Shown here piece by piece: positions 7,632-16,642 of a DNA stretch of 64,000 bases; position 1 is the stretch's first letter; every line of letters begins with the position of its first letter. The stretch covers positions 1 through 64,000 of the forward strand of contig JAJCXN010000019.1 of assembly GCA_029263415.1 (NCBI GenBank). Direction: 5' to 3'. The DNA comes from Acidobacteriota bacterium (lineage in GTDB: Bacteria > Acidobacteriota > Thermoanaerobaculia > Multivoradales > Multivoraceae). A program made the position numbers and the translations under genes. The notes beneath the pieces were generated by a model. It did no database searches, was not told where the DNA came from, and saw nothing but the letters and a program-made list of their open reading frames with translations.

Positions 7632-10079
7632 CTAGGTCCCTTCCAAAACCATAAGCTCCGACGACGCCGCGCGGATTGCGCTGTAGCTCAGAGCCTCCGG
7701 CGTCGCTGCTGTTGCAAGACGCTCCCTAAGTCCGCGATCTAGGACGAGTCTCTTGAGAGAGCGAAAGCACTCATCCTCGTCCTCAGTATCCACAACAAGT
7801 GCTGTCTCCTCGTGCCTACCGAATTCCGGAGCGCCCCCAACCGCAGGAACGACCACCGCACACCCACATGCCATCGCCTCGACCGAGGTGCGACCGAAAG
7901 CTTGATACGTGGAGAGGTCGGCAAAGATATGACTCGCGCGCAGCACTTCCGCGACCGCTTCTCTTCGCAACACACCGTGGTTTCGGCGGAACGTTCCTGG
8001 TGTCAACGCCTGCAGGTCCTCGTCGTCACAACCAAAGAAGTCGACTTCGACCTGATCTCCCAACTCCCGAGCCAGCCTCGCAAACACTCTCACGGTCCCC
8101 TCCGGATTTCTCCTAGGCGTTGCGGGACGGACCATCGCCGAGAGCCTCACCGGCGAACCCGACCGCTCAAGGCCAGGGTGATAAACGGACGTGTCCACGC
8201 TTGGGAGAACACGATGCACCTTGACCCCATGCTCCTGTTGCACTCTCTCGCAGATCCAATCGGTCTTCGCGAACAAACGGCAGTCGTCGATCAGAGTGTA
8301 GGACGCGAGCGCTTCTTCGTAATAGTCGCTACCCTCCGGCACAATCCAGGGCTCGTAATCTTGAACGTAGTAACCAACGTTGAACCTTGTATCCAGATCG
8401 GTCTGGAGCTGCTTAATGGTCTTGATTGAGGTAAAGAGGGTTCCAATCAACCAACCAACATTCTTCACCTTTCGCCCAAGGTCTCGAGAAGAAGAGTAGC
8501 CGAAGAACAGGCTGGAGGGCATCGAAGGATAGTTGCTCAAGTATCGGTTCAAAGCGGTCTGGGGTACAGCAACTCTGGCGTCCAGTCCAATGCTCTGCAT
8601 CGCTTGAGCCTCCTGAACGATGGAATGAACGCCGCCACCTCCGCCTTTGACAGGCAAGAAGAAGACCACGCCTCTCTCCAAGGCCGAAGGTTCCTGACTC
8701 TCGATCGGTGGTGGCTCCTTGGACAGCCGAGCAGAAACCGCCTTTCTGACTTGTTCCATTGCGGGTTCTGCTCGCAACGAAGCAACCGCTTTCTCGACTC
8801 GAGCAGCACCGTGAATGCGAGCCAACGCTTCACGGCCGGCGGCTGCTAGAGGCTTCCGCCCCTCTACAGAATAGCTCTTCGACTTCTCGTGGTGAACGTA
8901 CACGCTCGTCGCGATCCGGATGTCAAACCCCGCGTTGACAGCACGAAGGCAATAGTCATTCTCCTCCCCGTAGCCTTTCGGAAATGACGCTTCGTCCAAG
9001 AGACCGATCGCATCAAGCACCTCGCGGCGCACCAGCATGCAAAAGCCATTGACGATTTCCACTGAGCTGCCGCTAGCTACTCCGACCTCACGGACCTCGT
9101 TTGCAAGGCCCTCATGTGTCCAACCATCAGGCAACGGGTTGGTGCTCCACGTGCCTTCGTCGCCGAAGCGATGAGGCACGGACTGCCAACTTGCTGCGTT
9201 TGAGAGTGGGCCGACAATCGCGGCGCCCGTGTTCTCTGCAGCTGCTAAGAGGCCTCGCAGCCAGCCTGTCGTCACCACCGTATCGCTGTTGAGGAGAACG
9301 ACCGCATCGGCGGTGCTCTTGGCTAATCCGGCATTAGCAGCGCGGGTATAGCCGCGCGCCGACTTGTGGCGGACTAGAGTTGCTCCCAAAGCCTTCGCTT
9401 GCTCCCTAAGGTACTTCTTACACTCTGGATCCGAACCGTCGTCCACGATGATCAGCCGGTAGTCCTGCAACGTTCGGGACGCAACCGACTCAAGGCACGC
9501 CTTTGTGTCAGCCAGAGCATTGTGCACACAGACGATCACATCGATCGTCGCAAGCCTCGACAACTCAACGTCAGCCCGAGCCACCTTGCCTCTCTGCTTC
9601 GTTTGTCGCTGAGCAACGACGACTTGTGGTGCTGGTGCACCTACAACCGGTCGTTTCCAGCCCCGCAAACGCCGTAGCGGCTCTGTAATACGCCAACTCA
9701 GACTTGACTCATAAGCAGCTAGGACGGACCGCACCTCACGCTCTTTGCCCTTGCGAAGCGCGAGTGCTTCGCCAGCCCTTTTTAGCTCGGACTTCATTGC
9801 TCTGACCTTGCGGGTCGCTTTCTGGGTCGCACGCTCTGCGGCGAGTTCGGCATCTCCGGCAAGCTCCTCAGCGAGCCTTACACGTTCGTCCGCTTGGCCC
9901 TGCGTCTCCAAGACTTCAACCTGCAACGCCAAAAGCCGAAGCTCCTGGAGTGCGGACAGCTCGGGGCTCGGAATCGGTCCCATCTTCGATTCAAGTTGAG
10001 CTAGCTCACTACGGAGTTGCCGCGCGATCTCTCGCAGCACCGCAACTTCCGCACGGACATCGGCTTCGATAGAAGTCAA
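7632..10079 (-). CDS. Bifunctional glycosyltransferase: coiled coil, GT2, GT4
   Basis: 815 residues in three parts. Residues 1-140 are a Glu/Arg/Ala-rich coiled coil. About 172-400 is a GT-A fold family 2 domain (IDVIVCVHNAL, LIIVDDGSD, VVLLNSDTVV as the DxD-equivalent, GYGEENDYCLRA). About 470-810 is a GT-B fold family 4 domain (VFFLPVKGGGGGVHSIVQEA, then AFGRTSVEAMACGCAVVVP, the donor-binding E-x7-E region). Two sugar additions by one polypeptide fit a repeating-unit or chain synthase; the coiled coil may set chain length or bind partners, as in WbdA/WbbB-type enzymes (inference). Start is TTG at 10079, overlapping the previous stop as TTGA. Confidence 0.85.
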   Translation of the reverse strand: MTSIEADVRAEVAVLREIARQLRSELAQLESKMGPIPSPELSALQELRLLALQVEVLETQGQADERVRLAEELAGDAELAAERATQKATRKVRAMKSELKRAGEALALRKGKEREVRSVLAAYESSLSWRITEPLRRLRGWKRPVVGAPAPQVVVAQRQTKQRGKVARADVELSRLATIDVIVCVHNALADTKACLESVASRTLQDYRLIIVDDGSDPECKKYLREQAKALGATLVRHKSARGYTRAANAGLAKSTADAVVLLNSDTVVTTGWLRGLLAAAENTGAAIVGPLSNAASWQSVPHRFGDEGTWSTNPLPDGWTHEGLANEVREVGVASGSSVEIVNGFCMLVRREVLDAIGLLDEASFPKGYGEENDYCLRAVNAGFDIRIATSVYVHHEKSKSYSVEGRKPLAAAGREALARIHGAARVEKAVASLRAEPAMEQVRKAVSARLSKEPPPIESQEPSALERGVVFFLPVKGGGGGVHSIVQEAQAMQSIGLDARVAVPQTALNRYLSNYPSMPSSLFFGYSSSRDLGRKVKNVGWLIGTLFTSIKTIKQLQTDLDTRFNVGYYVQDYEPWIVPEGSDYYEEALASYTLIDDCRLFAKTDWICERVQQEHGVKVHRVLPSVDTSVYHPGLERSGSPVRLSAMVRPATPRRNPEGTVRVFARLARELGDQVEVDFFGCDDEDLQALTPGTFRRNHGVLRREAVAEVLRASHIFADLSTYQAFGRTSVEAMACGCAVVVPAVGGAPEFGRHEETALVVDTEDEDECFRSLKRLVLDRGLRERLATAATPEALSYSAIRAASSELMVLEGT

Positions 10080-11419
10080 CTTAGCCGAGCCTCTTCTACG
10101 ACCTCATCGTAGAGATCCAAGTACAACTTCCCCATCTCCACCTCATTCCTTGCGTGAGCGGCCAGATCCTTGACTGACTCTATCGCCTCAGCGTGTTCCG
10201 CCGGAGTTCTTATCAGTCGCATGAGCAAGCCAGTCACAGCGTCGGCGTCTCCCGGTGGCACGACCCACCCGCCACCATGACGCCGAACCCGCTCTGCAGG
10301 CGCCCCCAAGTCGCCCACAATGGCCGGCAGACCGAGCTGCCAGCCCTCCGTGAGAACGTGACTATAGGTCTCCGGCCAAATGGATGGGAGAAGCAGCAGA
10401 TGGGCGTTGATGCCTGCTGCACGAGCGCGCAACTCGTCTCTGCTGTAGCGCCCTGAGTACTTGAGGCAGCTGAAACGTGTGAGTTCTCTCAGGCTTTCTC
10501 CATCGGCACCCAGTGAGTAGATTTCAATTGGCCAGCCGTTGCTGTCGATTTCAGACATGATCCGGCTGAGCCAACCCGCTCCCTTGTGCCGGTTGATCGC
10601 GCCGAGCACAAGAACCCGAAGTGACTTCCCCTTACGAAGATGTCCAACGGCTTGCTGTCGCCCCGGAAGGGGCTGGCGCCCGTGCTCGAGAATCACAATC
10701 CTGTCTTCAATAGTAGGAAAGCGAGCCGCAAAGAGGTCCTTGACGCTCTCGCTCGTGACCACCACACGCTTCGCCGATCCTAGAAACTCCCGTGCGTTTT
10801 CTTGCCACGCCCGAACCCGGCCGTGCTTGAGACCGTCTAATTCTCCCAACCAACTCAGCGGAGGGCGACACTGTCCGTCCCCCTCGGTGCAAACGCCACC
10901 GCAATACTGGCCGCGATCGTCGAGGAGGTGAATCGTCGGGCAGACAAGAAAGTAGTCGTGGGCGGAGAACACCCAGGGCGCTCGATTTGCCTCGAGAGCG
11001 TGACCCAAGTCGTGCGTGTGCCCAAGAAGATGGCGAACATGAACCACGTCCGGCTCAAGGAGCGCCAGAACCGAATCATAGGCCGCCCTGTAGCGTGGAC
11101 TTAGTTGGGGGAACGGTGACCAAAAACCGGCCAGCTCGATGCGCCTAAGATCTACCCAACCCTCACCGGGCTCAAACAGTCGAAGGGTCATTCCATAGGG
11201 ATCAGCCTCCAACGAGAACACTTGCACGCCAACAGCAAACTGACGCGCTAGATCTGCCGTTGTCTCTGCCACCCCTCCGGGTGCATCATGCAGAACAAAC
11301 AAGAAACGGCGACCGAGTCGCTTCGGAATCGGGGCATACCTCTTGCGAAGGCGTCGCGCTCGGCGCACCGCCTTGTGCCTCAGCGAGGGTACGGGAATGA
11401 CTAGTTCTCGGAGGGGCAC
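10076..11419 (-). CDS. Glycosyltransferase family 4
   Basis: 447 residues with GT-B architecture. The N-terminal half has RFLFVLHDAPGGVAETTADL (acceptor-side Gly-rich loop) and HLLGHTHDLGHALE, HDYFLVCPTIHLLD; the C-terminal half has RVLVLGAINRHKGAGWL and LLLPSIWPETYSHVLTEG, the family 4 donor-binding Glu region. A Cys-rich loop (CGGVCTEGDGQC) lies between, as in several family 4 enzymes. It overlaps the upstream GT2 gene by 19 bp and the downstream fusion gene by 4 bp. GTG start at 11419 is the only workable start. Substrate unknown. Confidence 0.85.
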   Translation of the reverse strand: MPLRELVIPVPSLRHKAVRRARRLRKRYAPIPKRLGRRFLFVLHDAPGGVAETTADLARQFAVGVQVFSLEADPYGMTLRLFEPGEGWVDLRRIELAGFWSPFPQLSPRYRAAYDSVLALLEPDVVHVRHLLGHTHDLGHALEANRAPWVFSAHDYFLVCPTIHLLDDRGQYCGGVCTEGDGQCRPPLSWLGELDGLKHGRVRAWQENAREFLGSAKRVVVTSESVKDLFAARFPTIEDRIVILEHGRQPLPGRQQAVGHLRKGKSLRVLVLGAINRHKGAGWLSRIMSEIDSNGWPIEIYSLGADGESLRELTRFSCLKYSGRYSRDELRARAAGINAHLLLLPSIWPETYSHVLTEGWQLGLPAIVGDLGAPAERVRRHGGGWVVPPGDADAVTGLLMRLIRTPAEHAEAIESVKDLAAHARNEVEMGKLYLDLYDEVVEEARLS

Positions 11420-12240
11420 AAATCACTCATTGCGGCCGTGACGCCCTGCAACGGTTCTTGCTCAAGCCAGGCGGAGATTGCCTGAGTATAGGCCGGGTAA
11501 AGGCGCTTGAGTGTTCGTTGTGCCCGCAGAATATGAAAGCGGCGACGTAGTCCGTGACTAGCACCCTCGCGATGAAGCACAATCGTGTTATCCGCCAAGA
11601 CATGTACAAACCCTTCCTTCGCACACCTCATACAGAAATCGTTCTCGCTGCCATACCCGTTCGGGAAGCGCTCCTGCGAGAACCCACCTACCCTCGAAAC
11701 AGCGTCTCTACGAAGATAGAGACAGAAGCCATGGCCAGTCGGAACGACCGGGAAACGCGGCACCCAAACCTCTTGCAGCCGCCGCTGCAGTTCAACGGCT
11801 GATTGATCAGCCAGAGACCCTAACGGCACTGAAAAAGGGCCTGCACGATCTGATAGCGGGGTCGCTGTTGCCGCATCGTCATACTGATACGCGGCCAATC
11901 GAAGCGATGAAGCCCATCCAGAGGCAACCAGTGTGTCGGAGTTCAGGATGATCGCATCGCTGGGAGCAACCTGCGAAAGCCCTTGGTTCACCCGGTGTGT
12001 GAACCCTCTCCGGCTGCGCCCTCGCAGAACCTGGGTCGAAGGCCATCGGCTTGCGGCCGAGAGCAATCTAGCGACGGGGGCAGACTCGCTGCAATCATCT
12101 AGCAACACCAATTGGGCGATCTCTCCGAGCGTCGGCCGCAGCGACTCTAGGCACCGCTCAAGGGCCTCCGCGGCTCGAAAAACAGGAACCACCACAGCAG
12201 GCCTGGTGTCCCTCAACCAACGATCGTCTGGTCCAGCCAC
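11401..12240 (-). CDS. Glycosyltransferase family 2
   Basis: 279 residues. Family 2 features are AVVVPVFRAAEALERCLESL, VLLDDCSE, the DxD-like AIILNSDTLV, and FPNGYGSENDFCMR near the acceptor site, similar to rhamnosyltransferase-like enzymes. The GTG at 12240 shares one base with the TAG of the methyltransferase gene (TAGTG) and gives the expected N-terminus; the frame runs 20 codons further into that gene (GTG 12300), which is less likely. It resembles the GT2 half of the downstream fusion protein, so the two may have a common origin. Confidence 0.85.
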   Translation of the reverse strand: MAGPDDRWLRDTRPAVVVPVFRAAEALERCLESLRPTLGEIAQLVLLDDCSESAPVARLLSAASRWPSTQVLRGRSRRGFTHRVNQGLSQVAPSDAIILNSDTLVASGWASSLRLAAYQYDDAATATPLSDRAGPFSVPLGSLADQSAVELQRRLQEVWVPRFPVVPTGHGFCLYLRRDAVSRVGGFSQERFPNGYGSENDFCMRCAKEGFVHVLADNTIVLHREGASHGLRRRFHILRAQRTLKRLYPAYTQAISAWLEQEPLQGVTAAMSDLCPSEN

Positions 12241-13526
12241 TATTTTTTGCTGCGGAGCACCGTTCGAGTCGGCCCCAGCGTGACCTTGCGCTCCGACCAC
12301 ACGACATCTAGCAGAGCAAGTCGGCGGAGCCCGTCAATTCTCTCCTGCAAAGCTTGCACACTGTACTGATCAACAGCAGCCTGCAAGGCAGCCACCACTT
12401 CTTCAGAGTGCGTGGGCACACTGCCCTCGGACGCCTCAAAGGAGTGTTGTTGAAACCCTCCAAGGCGCCACTCAGTTGCCATCTTTGCGACCTGCACGCT
12501 GGGCGCTTCCCTTAGCCGAGCGACCAGGTCTGCTTCCTTGAAGACCGCGGTGGCTTTCGCCGGAACAAAATCAAATGACATCTCCGCAAACTCGAGTGAC
12601 AGTACTCGGCGTAGTGGCCGCGTCGCTCCAACAAGGACGACGTGCTGGCTATCGGCACCCAACTGTAGTTCCTCGCGCAGGTGCATGTAATCGAGAAAAG
12701 CCACTGCACCCTCAGCGAGCAAGAGCGCTTGCTCCACCCGCAGCTTTTCTTGTACTTTTCGCCCTACTCCGCTCCAATCTTTCTCCTCAAGCGCTCGTGA
12801 CTCCCAGTTGGTTCGAGGAGCCCGTTCCGCCTTGCGCATGCGCTGCACTCTCGAAAGAAGCAACTCCCAGCGAGTATCAGAGATATCGTCTAAGCGAACA
12901 CAGCACACAAACTCACGATAAATCGGTCGATCAAACTGACACACCGGCTTGGGTGGGTGCACTTCGGGGTCAAACTCGTGCTGATTTCTAGCAACCATGA
13001 GAGAGTGAAGTGCCTTGTCTTCGGAGTCGTACATCCTGTCGCGCCCCCAAATCCGAAAGTTGGGCGCACCGAGCTCCCGCAAAAGCTCTCCTAGGTCTCG
13101 TGTCGTCATGTGGTAGCGGTGGCCGCTCCAGTTCGACCAGTACGGCCGCAGTCCCAAATCTTCTAGATACTCGTCCTCGTCGTACCAGGGTCCGGCGATG
13201 TAGATCCATTCGCTCGCAACGCGAACTGCCGAGGCAATGACTGCTTTGGCCTGCTCTCGGCTATCCAGGTGCTCAAGCAAATGACTGATCAGGACGAAAC
13301 GCACCGACTGTGACGGCCAATCCAACTCTGTAAGATCACCTTCGATACAGTCCAGCCCTGCGGCATGCATTGTTGCCACCTTGGCTGGATCAATATCGAC
13401 CCCAAGCCCTTTGACACCGCCGAGTAGAGAGTAGCCAAGCTTCAGTGATCCTCCTGTGGAGGCACCAAAGTCCAAGAAATCGCATTCCTGGGCGGAGGGT
13501 GGTTTCGCTTGCTCTTCCGGATTCAC
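12240..13526 (-). CDS. SAM-dependent methyltransferase, first gene of glycan operon
   Basis: 428 residues. A class I methyltransferase fold is at residues 15-120: FLDFGASTGGSLKLG (motif I), GVDIDPAK (motif II acidic), CIEGDLTELDW and FVLISHLLEHLD (Methyltransf_11 style). The C-terminal 200 residues are unrecognised and partly helical. GTG 13526 is preferred: it has GCGAGG upstream and leaves 46 bp to the divergent exporter gene. A longer frame from GTG 13628 would overlap that gene. In glycan loci such enzymes cap or modify chain ends, which can stop elongation; that role is inference. Confidence 0.75.
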   Translation of the reverse strand: MNPEEQAKPPSAQECDFLDFGASTGGSLKLGYSLLGGVKGLGVDIDPAKVATMHAAGLDCIEGDLTELDWPSQSVRFVLISHLLEHLDSREQAKAVIASAVRVASEWIYIAGPWYDEDEYLEDLGLRPYWSNWSGHRYHMTTRDLGELLRELGAPNFRIWGRDRMYDSEDKALHSLMVARNQHEFDPEVHPPKPVCQFDRPIYREFVCCVRLDDISDTRWELLLSRVQRMRKAERAPRTNWESRALEEKDWSGVGRKVQEKLRVEQALLLAEGAVAFLDYMHLREELQLGADSQHVVLVGATRPLRRVLSLEFAEMSFDFVPAKATAVFKEADLVARLREAPSVQVAKMATEWRLGGFQQHSFEASEGSVPTHSEEVVAALQAAVDQYSVQALQERIDGLRRLALLDVVWSERKVTLGPTRTVLRSKK

Positions 13527-13572
13527 AGTACTTGCCTCGCTCTTCAATTCTTGCGTATACGAAGGAGCTTCA

Positions 13573-14346
13573 TTGTCTCGCCACGACTGGGATACCGCTA
13601 GAAAGCTGGAGTTCCTTGCTTTCAGCACCGCAGCGGAGTCGAAAGCAGAGGGCCAACGGACCTATCTGGGGCTACTTTGGTGGTTGATCGACCCGGCCGT
13701 GAGCTTGGTCGTCTACTACATCGTCTTCGAGATGGTACTCCAGAGAGGCGGCCCGAACTTCGTTCTTTTTCTGTTTGTGGGACTTGTGCCGTGGAGGTGG
13801 CTATCGGCGTCCCTTGAGCAGAGCGGCCCGGCCCTGCTCAACTCACGTGCACTCATGCAGTTGGTATATGTACCTAAGGCACTGTTCCCACTTAGGATCC
13901 TAGCGAGCAACACGATCAAGTTCCTCCCCGTCTTTTGCCTCGTAATTGTCATTGTCTTGGCCTCCGGAATACCGCCGACCCGCGCCCTGCTCTTCTTGCC
14001 GTACATCATCCTCGTCCAAGGCATGTTGATCACCGGTTGCGCACTGTGTTTGGCCAGCATCGTCCCCTTGTTCCCCGACCTACGGCTGATCATTGGCAAC
14101 CTGATGCGACTGTGGCTGTTTCTTTCTGGAGTGTTCTTCGATGTCGGGATACTGGAGGGGAAACTTGAGCAGACCTTTAGACTCAACCCGATGACAATCG
14201 TCCTTGAGGCCTATCGAGACGTGTTGCTCAAAGGCCAAGCACCGTCCTCGGCCATGCTGCCCGCCCTAGCGCTCGGTTGCATATTCGCTGCAATCGCCAT
14301 TCTTGTAATGAGACGACTCGACTTCCAGTATCCAAAGATGGTCTGA
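13573..14346 (+). CDS. ABC-2 type glycan exporter permease (Wzm-like)
   Basis: The TTG at 13573 is chosen because GAAGGAG lies 5 bases upstream, and the resulting 257-residue protein matches the usual size. Near the N-terminus it has the cytoplasmic interface segment followed by RTYLGLLWWLIDPAVSLVVYY, the classic 'ry+.t.LG..W.ll.Pl' motif of polysaccharide and teichoic acid exporters. Six membrane helices are seen, and LNPMTIVLEAYRDVLL is the conserved 'NP....i..yR..ll' segment. It is divergent from the glycosyltransferase operon and followed 2 bp later by its ATPase. Confidence 0.9.
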   Translation: MSRHDWDTARKLEFLAFSTAAESKAEGQRTYLGLLWWLIDPAVSLVVYYIVFEMVLQRGGPNFVLFLFVGLVPWRWLSASLEQSGPALLNSRALMQLVYVPKALFPLRILASNTIKFLPVFCLVIVIVLASGIPPTRALLFLPYIILVQGMLITGCALCLASIVPLFPDLRLIIGNLMRLWLFLSGVFFDVGILEGKLEQTFRLNPMTIVLEAYRDVLLKGQAPSSAMLPALALGCIFAAIAILVMRRLDFQYPKMV

Positions 14347-14348
14347 AC

Positions 14349-15131
14349 ATGACCTCTGCTACCCATCCAACCGAGTCCTCGTCCTCCGAGGTCATCCGAG
14401 TTAGCAACGCGGGCGTGAGCTATCGCCGGCGCCTCTCTTGGTTCGGCAACAGCAACAGGCTCTGGGCACTGTCCGATGTTTCAATGTCCTTGCATCAGGG
14501 TGAAACTCTCGGCGTAATCGGAGCCAACGGAGCCGGCAAGAGCACCCTCCTCCGCCTGTTGGCTGGAATCATCCAAACAGATCGCGGCACGATCACACGA
14601 ACCAACATCACTGTGTCGCTGCTGTCTCTGCAAGTCGGTTTTATCCCGGATCTCTCCGGTCGCGACAACGCCATCCTGAGCGGGATGTTGCTCGGCTTAA
14701 GAAAGAGAGGGATCATCGCCCGACTCGATGAGATCATCGAATTCTCCGAGCTCGGTGAACGTATCCTCGACCCGATCCGCACCTACTCGACCGGGATGCG
14801 CGCGAGGCTCGGTTTCGCAGTGGCTCTTGCGGTTGATCCGGACGTGCTGTTAATCGACGAAGTCCTTGGGGTCGGCGACGCGGACTTCGCGCAGAAATCG
14901 CGCGACGCGATGCAAACTAGGATCCAATCAAACCGTACCGTGGTTCTCGTGACGCATAGTGAAAGCCTCTTGCGGAGCGTTTGTGATCGCGCCATCCTGC
15001 TCCATCGGGGTAGGACGATCGCGGACGGAGACCTGGATACAGTTCTGCTTCTCTACCGCCGCTCTAGAAAGAAGGCAGAGCAAGAGAATTTCGCAGGTGT
15101 CGTCAAACCCGATACCGAGCAAGACCGATGA
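14349..15131 (+). CDS. ABC glycan exporter ATPase (Wzt-like, without sugar-binding domain)
   Basis: 260 residues. Walker A GANGAGKST, a Q-loop region, signature YSTGMRARLGFA (the form YSTGM typical of Wzt/TagH/KpsT exporters), Walker B VLLIDEVLGVGD and H-loop VLVTHS are all intact. Start ATG 14349 sits 2 bp after the permease stop. The protein ends soon after the nucleotide-binding domain, so it lacks the C-terminal carbohydrate-binding domain that Wzt of some O-antigen systems uses to recognise capped chains. With the permease it should move the completed glycan across the inner membrane. Confidence 0.9.
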   Translation: MTSATHPTESSSSEVIRVSNAGVSYRRRLSWFGNSNRLWALSDVSMSLHQGETLGVIGANGAGKSTLLRLLAGIIQTDRGTITRTNITVSLLSLQVGFIPDLSGRDNAILSGMLLGLRKRGIIARLDEIIEFSELGERILDPIRTYSTGMRARLGFAVALAVDPDVLLIDEVLGVGDADFAQKSRDAMQTRIQSNRTVVLVTHSESLLRSVCDRAILLHRGRTIADGDLDTVLLLYRRSRKKAEQENFAGVVKPDTEQDR

Positions 15132-15150
15132 GAAGGCCGATTCCGTTGCG

Positions 15151-15180
15151 CAGCGTCATTTCCGACAGCGTCATTTCCGA
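15151..15180. repeat. 15-bp tandem duplication
   Basis: CAGCGTCATTTCCGA occurs twice without gap, just after the exporter ATPase gene. No function is evident; it is one of many short tandem repeats in this window. Confidence 0.8.
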
Positions 15181-15358
15181 GGGTCCCCGCACCCCAGCAA
15201 ATTGGTATCGTGGTCTCGATCGGGGGAGCACGCGTGGCCCCCTTTGGCAATTGTCTCGGTCGCGATCTCATTCGCCCCAATAGGAGTCACCAAATGAGTG
15301 CAAGCGCTTACTCAAACGCCCAACGTTCATCAGCAGCAACTTCTTGGTTTGCGTCTTG

Positions 15359-16270
15359 ATGCTTGATGCCGCCCAAAAAGCAGCTGGCCCAGGCTCTATG
15401 CCGCAGCATACTTCGAACGCACCCGCCCCCGGGAACACCGCCAACGCCCACCCCGACCTCAAGCCCCCCCGCCTCCTCTACCTAGCCACCGAGGGTCGTA
15501 CCCTGCTCGAGTACGGTTGGTACCTGCAGTCACTCCTCTGGCTACGCACCCTCCCAAAAGGCGACGGCCACCCCGTTCTGGTCCTCCCCGGGTTCACCAC
15601 CAGCGACGCGACAACCGGCGCGTTGCGCCGGTTCCTACGCAGTCGCGGCTATCGCGCCTACGGCTGGCGGCAAGGCCTCAACCTTGGCCTCAAACCCGGC
15701 CTCGAGATCAAGATGACGAGGCGCCTGCGCGATCTCCATCACCGCCACGGCCGTCGCGTGTCGATGATCGGCTGGAGCCTGGGCGGCATCTATGCGCGTG
15801 AGCTAGCACGGCAGAACCCGGAATTCGTGCGTCAGGTGATCACGCTTGGTTCACCGTTCAATCACTCGCCCCGCGCCAATCACGCTTGGCGGCTCTACGA
15901 AAAGCTCGCCTCAGACAAGGTGGAAGAGCAAGCGGAACGGTTGAGCGGTCTCGAGAAACCGCTCGATGTGCCGTCGAGTGCTGTCTACTCGCAGACCGAC
16001 GGGATCGTAGCGTGGCAGTGTTGTCTGCAAGAAGAAGGTACGGAGGCTGAGAATGTCCAGGTCTATGGCAGCCACTGTGGACTGGGACATAACCCGATGG
16101 CGCTCTATGTGATCGCCGATCGGCTGGCGCAGTCGGAGAACCACTGGGCACCGTTCGACAATGGCGGGATGCGTCGCCTGTTCTTTCGGTCACCGCCAGG
16201 CGCCCGGTCCCAGGACACCGAGCCGCGACCAGCACAGGCCGTTAGCAAACTGGAGTTGGCGGCCCGGTAA
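15359..16270 (+). CDS. Alpha/beta hydrolase (lipase-like)
   Basis: About 303 residues. VLVLPGFTTSD carries the oxyanion-hole segment, MIGWSLGGIYARELA holds the nucleophile elbow G-W-S-L-G, and the C-terminal part has SQTDGIV (acid) and SHCGLGHNP (probable catalytic His). The fold is that of lipases and acyl-glycerol or ester hydrolases; no signal peptide, substrate unknown. Starts at TTG 15344, ATG 15359 and ATG 15398 are all possible; none has a strong ribosome site. The region before residue 40 is Pro/Ala-rich and not conserved-looking. It stands alone on the plus strand. Confidence 0.8.
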   Translation: MLDAAQKAAGPGSMPQHTSNAPAPGNTANAHPDLKPPRLLYLATEGRTLLEYGWYLQSLLWLRTLPKGDGHPVLVLPGFTTSDATTGALRRFLRSRGYRAYGWRQGLNLGLKPGLEIKMTRRLRDLHHRHGRRVSMIGWSLGGIYARELARQNPEFVRQVITLGSPFNHSPRANHAWRLYEKLASDKVEEQAERLSGLEKPLDVPSSAVYSQTDGIVAWQCCLQEEGTEAENVQVYGSHCGLGHNPMALYVIADRLAQSENHWAPFDNGGMRRLFFRSPPGARSQDTEPRPAQAVSKLELAAR

Positions 16271-16642
16271 ACCTGGGCACCCAAGCCGTTCCGAGAGCGG
16301 GAATCAGATTAGGAGCACGGAGCCCATCGGGCTTCAACGCGGAACGATCCCTGCGGCACACGTCCGCGAGCTATGAGTCGCCGCGACGGCGGCGAGCCAC
16401 TCAGAAACTCAGCGCGTCCTGCGGGCCATCTCGCCAAGCGAGCCGGTGCATCCTCTACGCCCGTTCCACGCTTTGCTTGGCAGGCCTCCAAGCAAAGCGG
16501 TTTCCGATGCCACAGCAGTCGTTGCCTTCGACCGCTCAGCTCTCAGGGTGACCACAACCAGCCAAACCGCCTTCGCAACGAAGTCTCCGTCTTGAAGTGA
16601 GGCCTCGGCCTTGAAAGCGCAGCCCCGAATCCTGATACCCCT
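16271..16642. other. Intergenic region, no gene recognised
   Basis: Convergent spacer between the hydrolase gene and the MoxR gene. Short open frames here lack ribosome sites and recognisable motifs. I see no clear terminator hairpin. Confidence 0.4.

Noticed and set aside
13456-13628. True overlap of divergent methyltransferase and permease genes
   Set aside because: Internal GTG and TTG starts with ribosome sites remove the overlap and fit the expected protein lengths.
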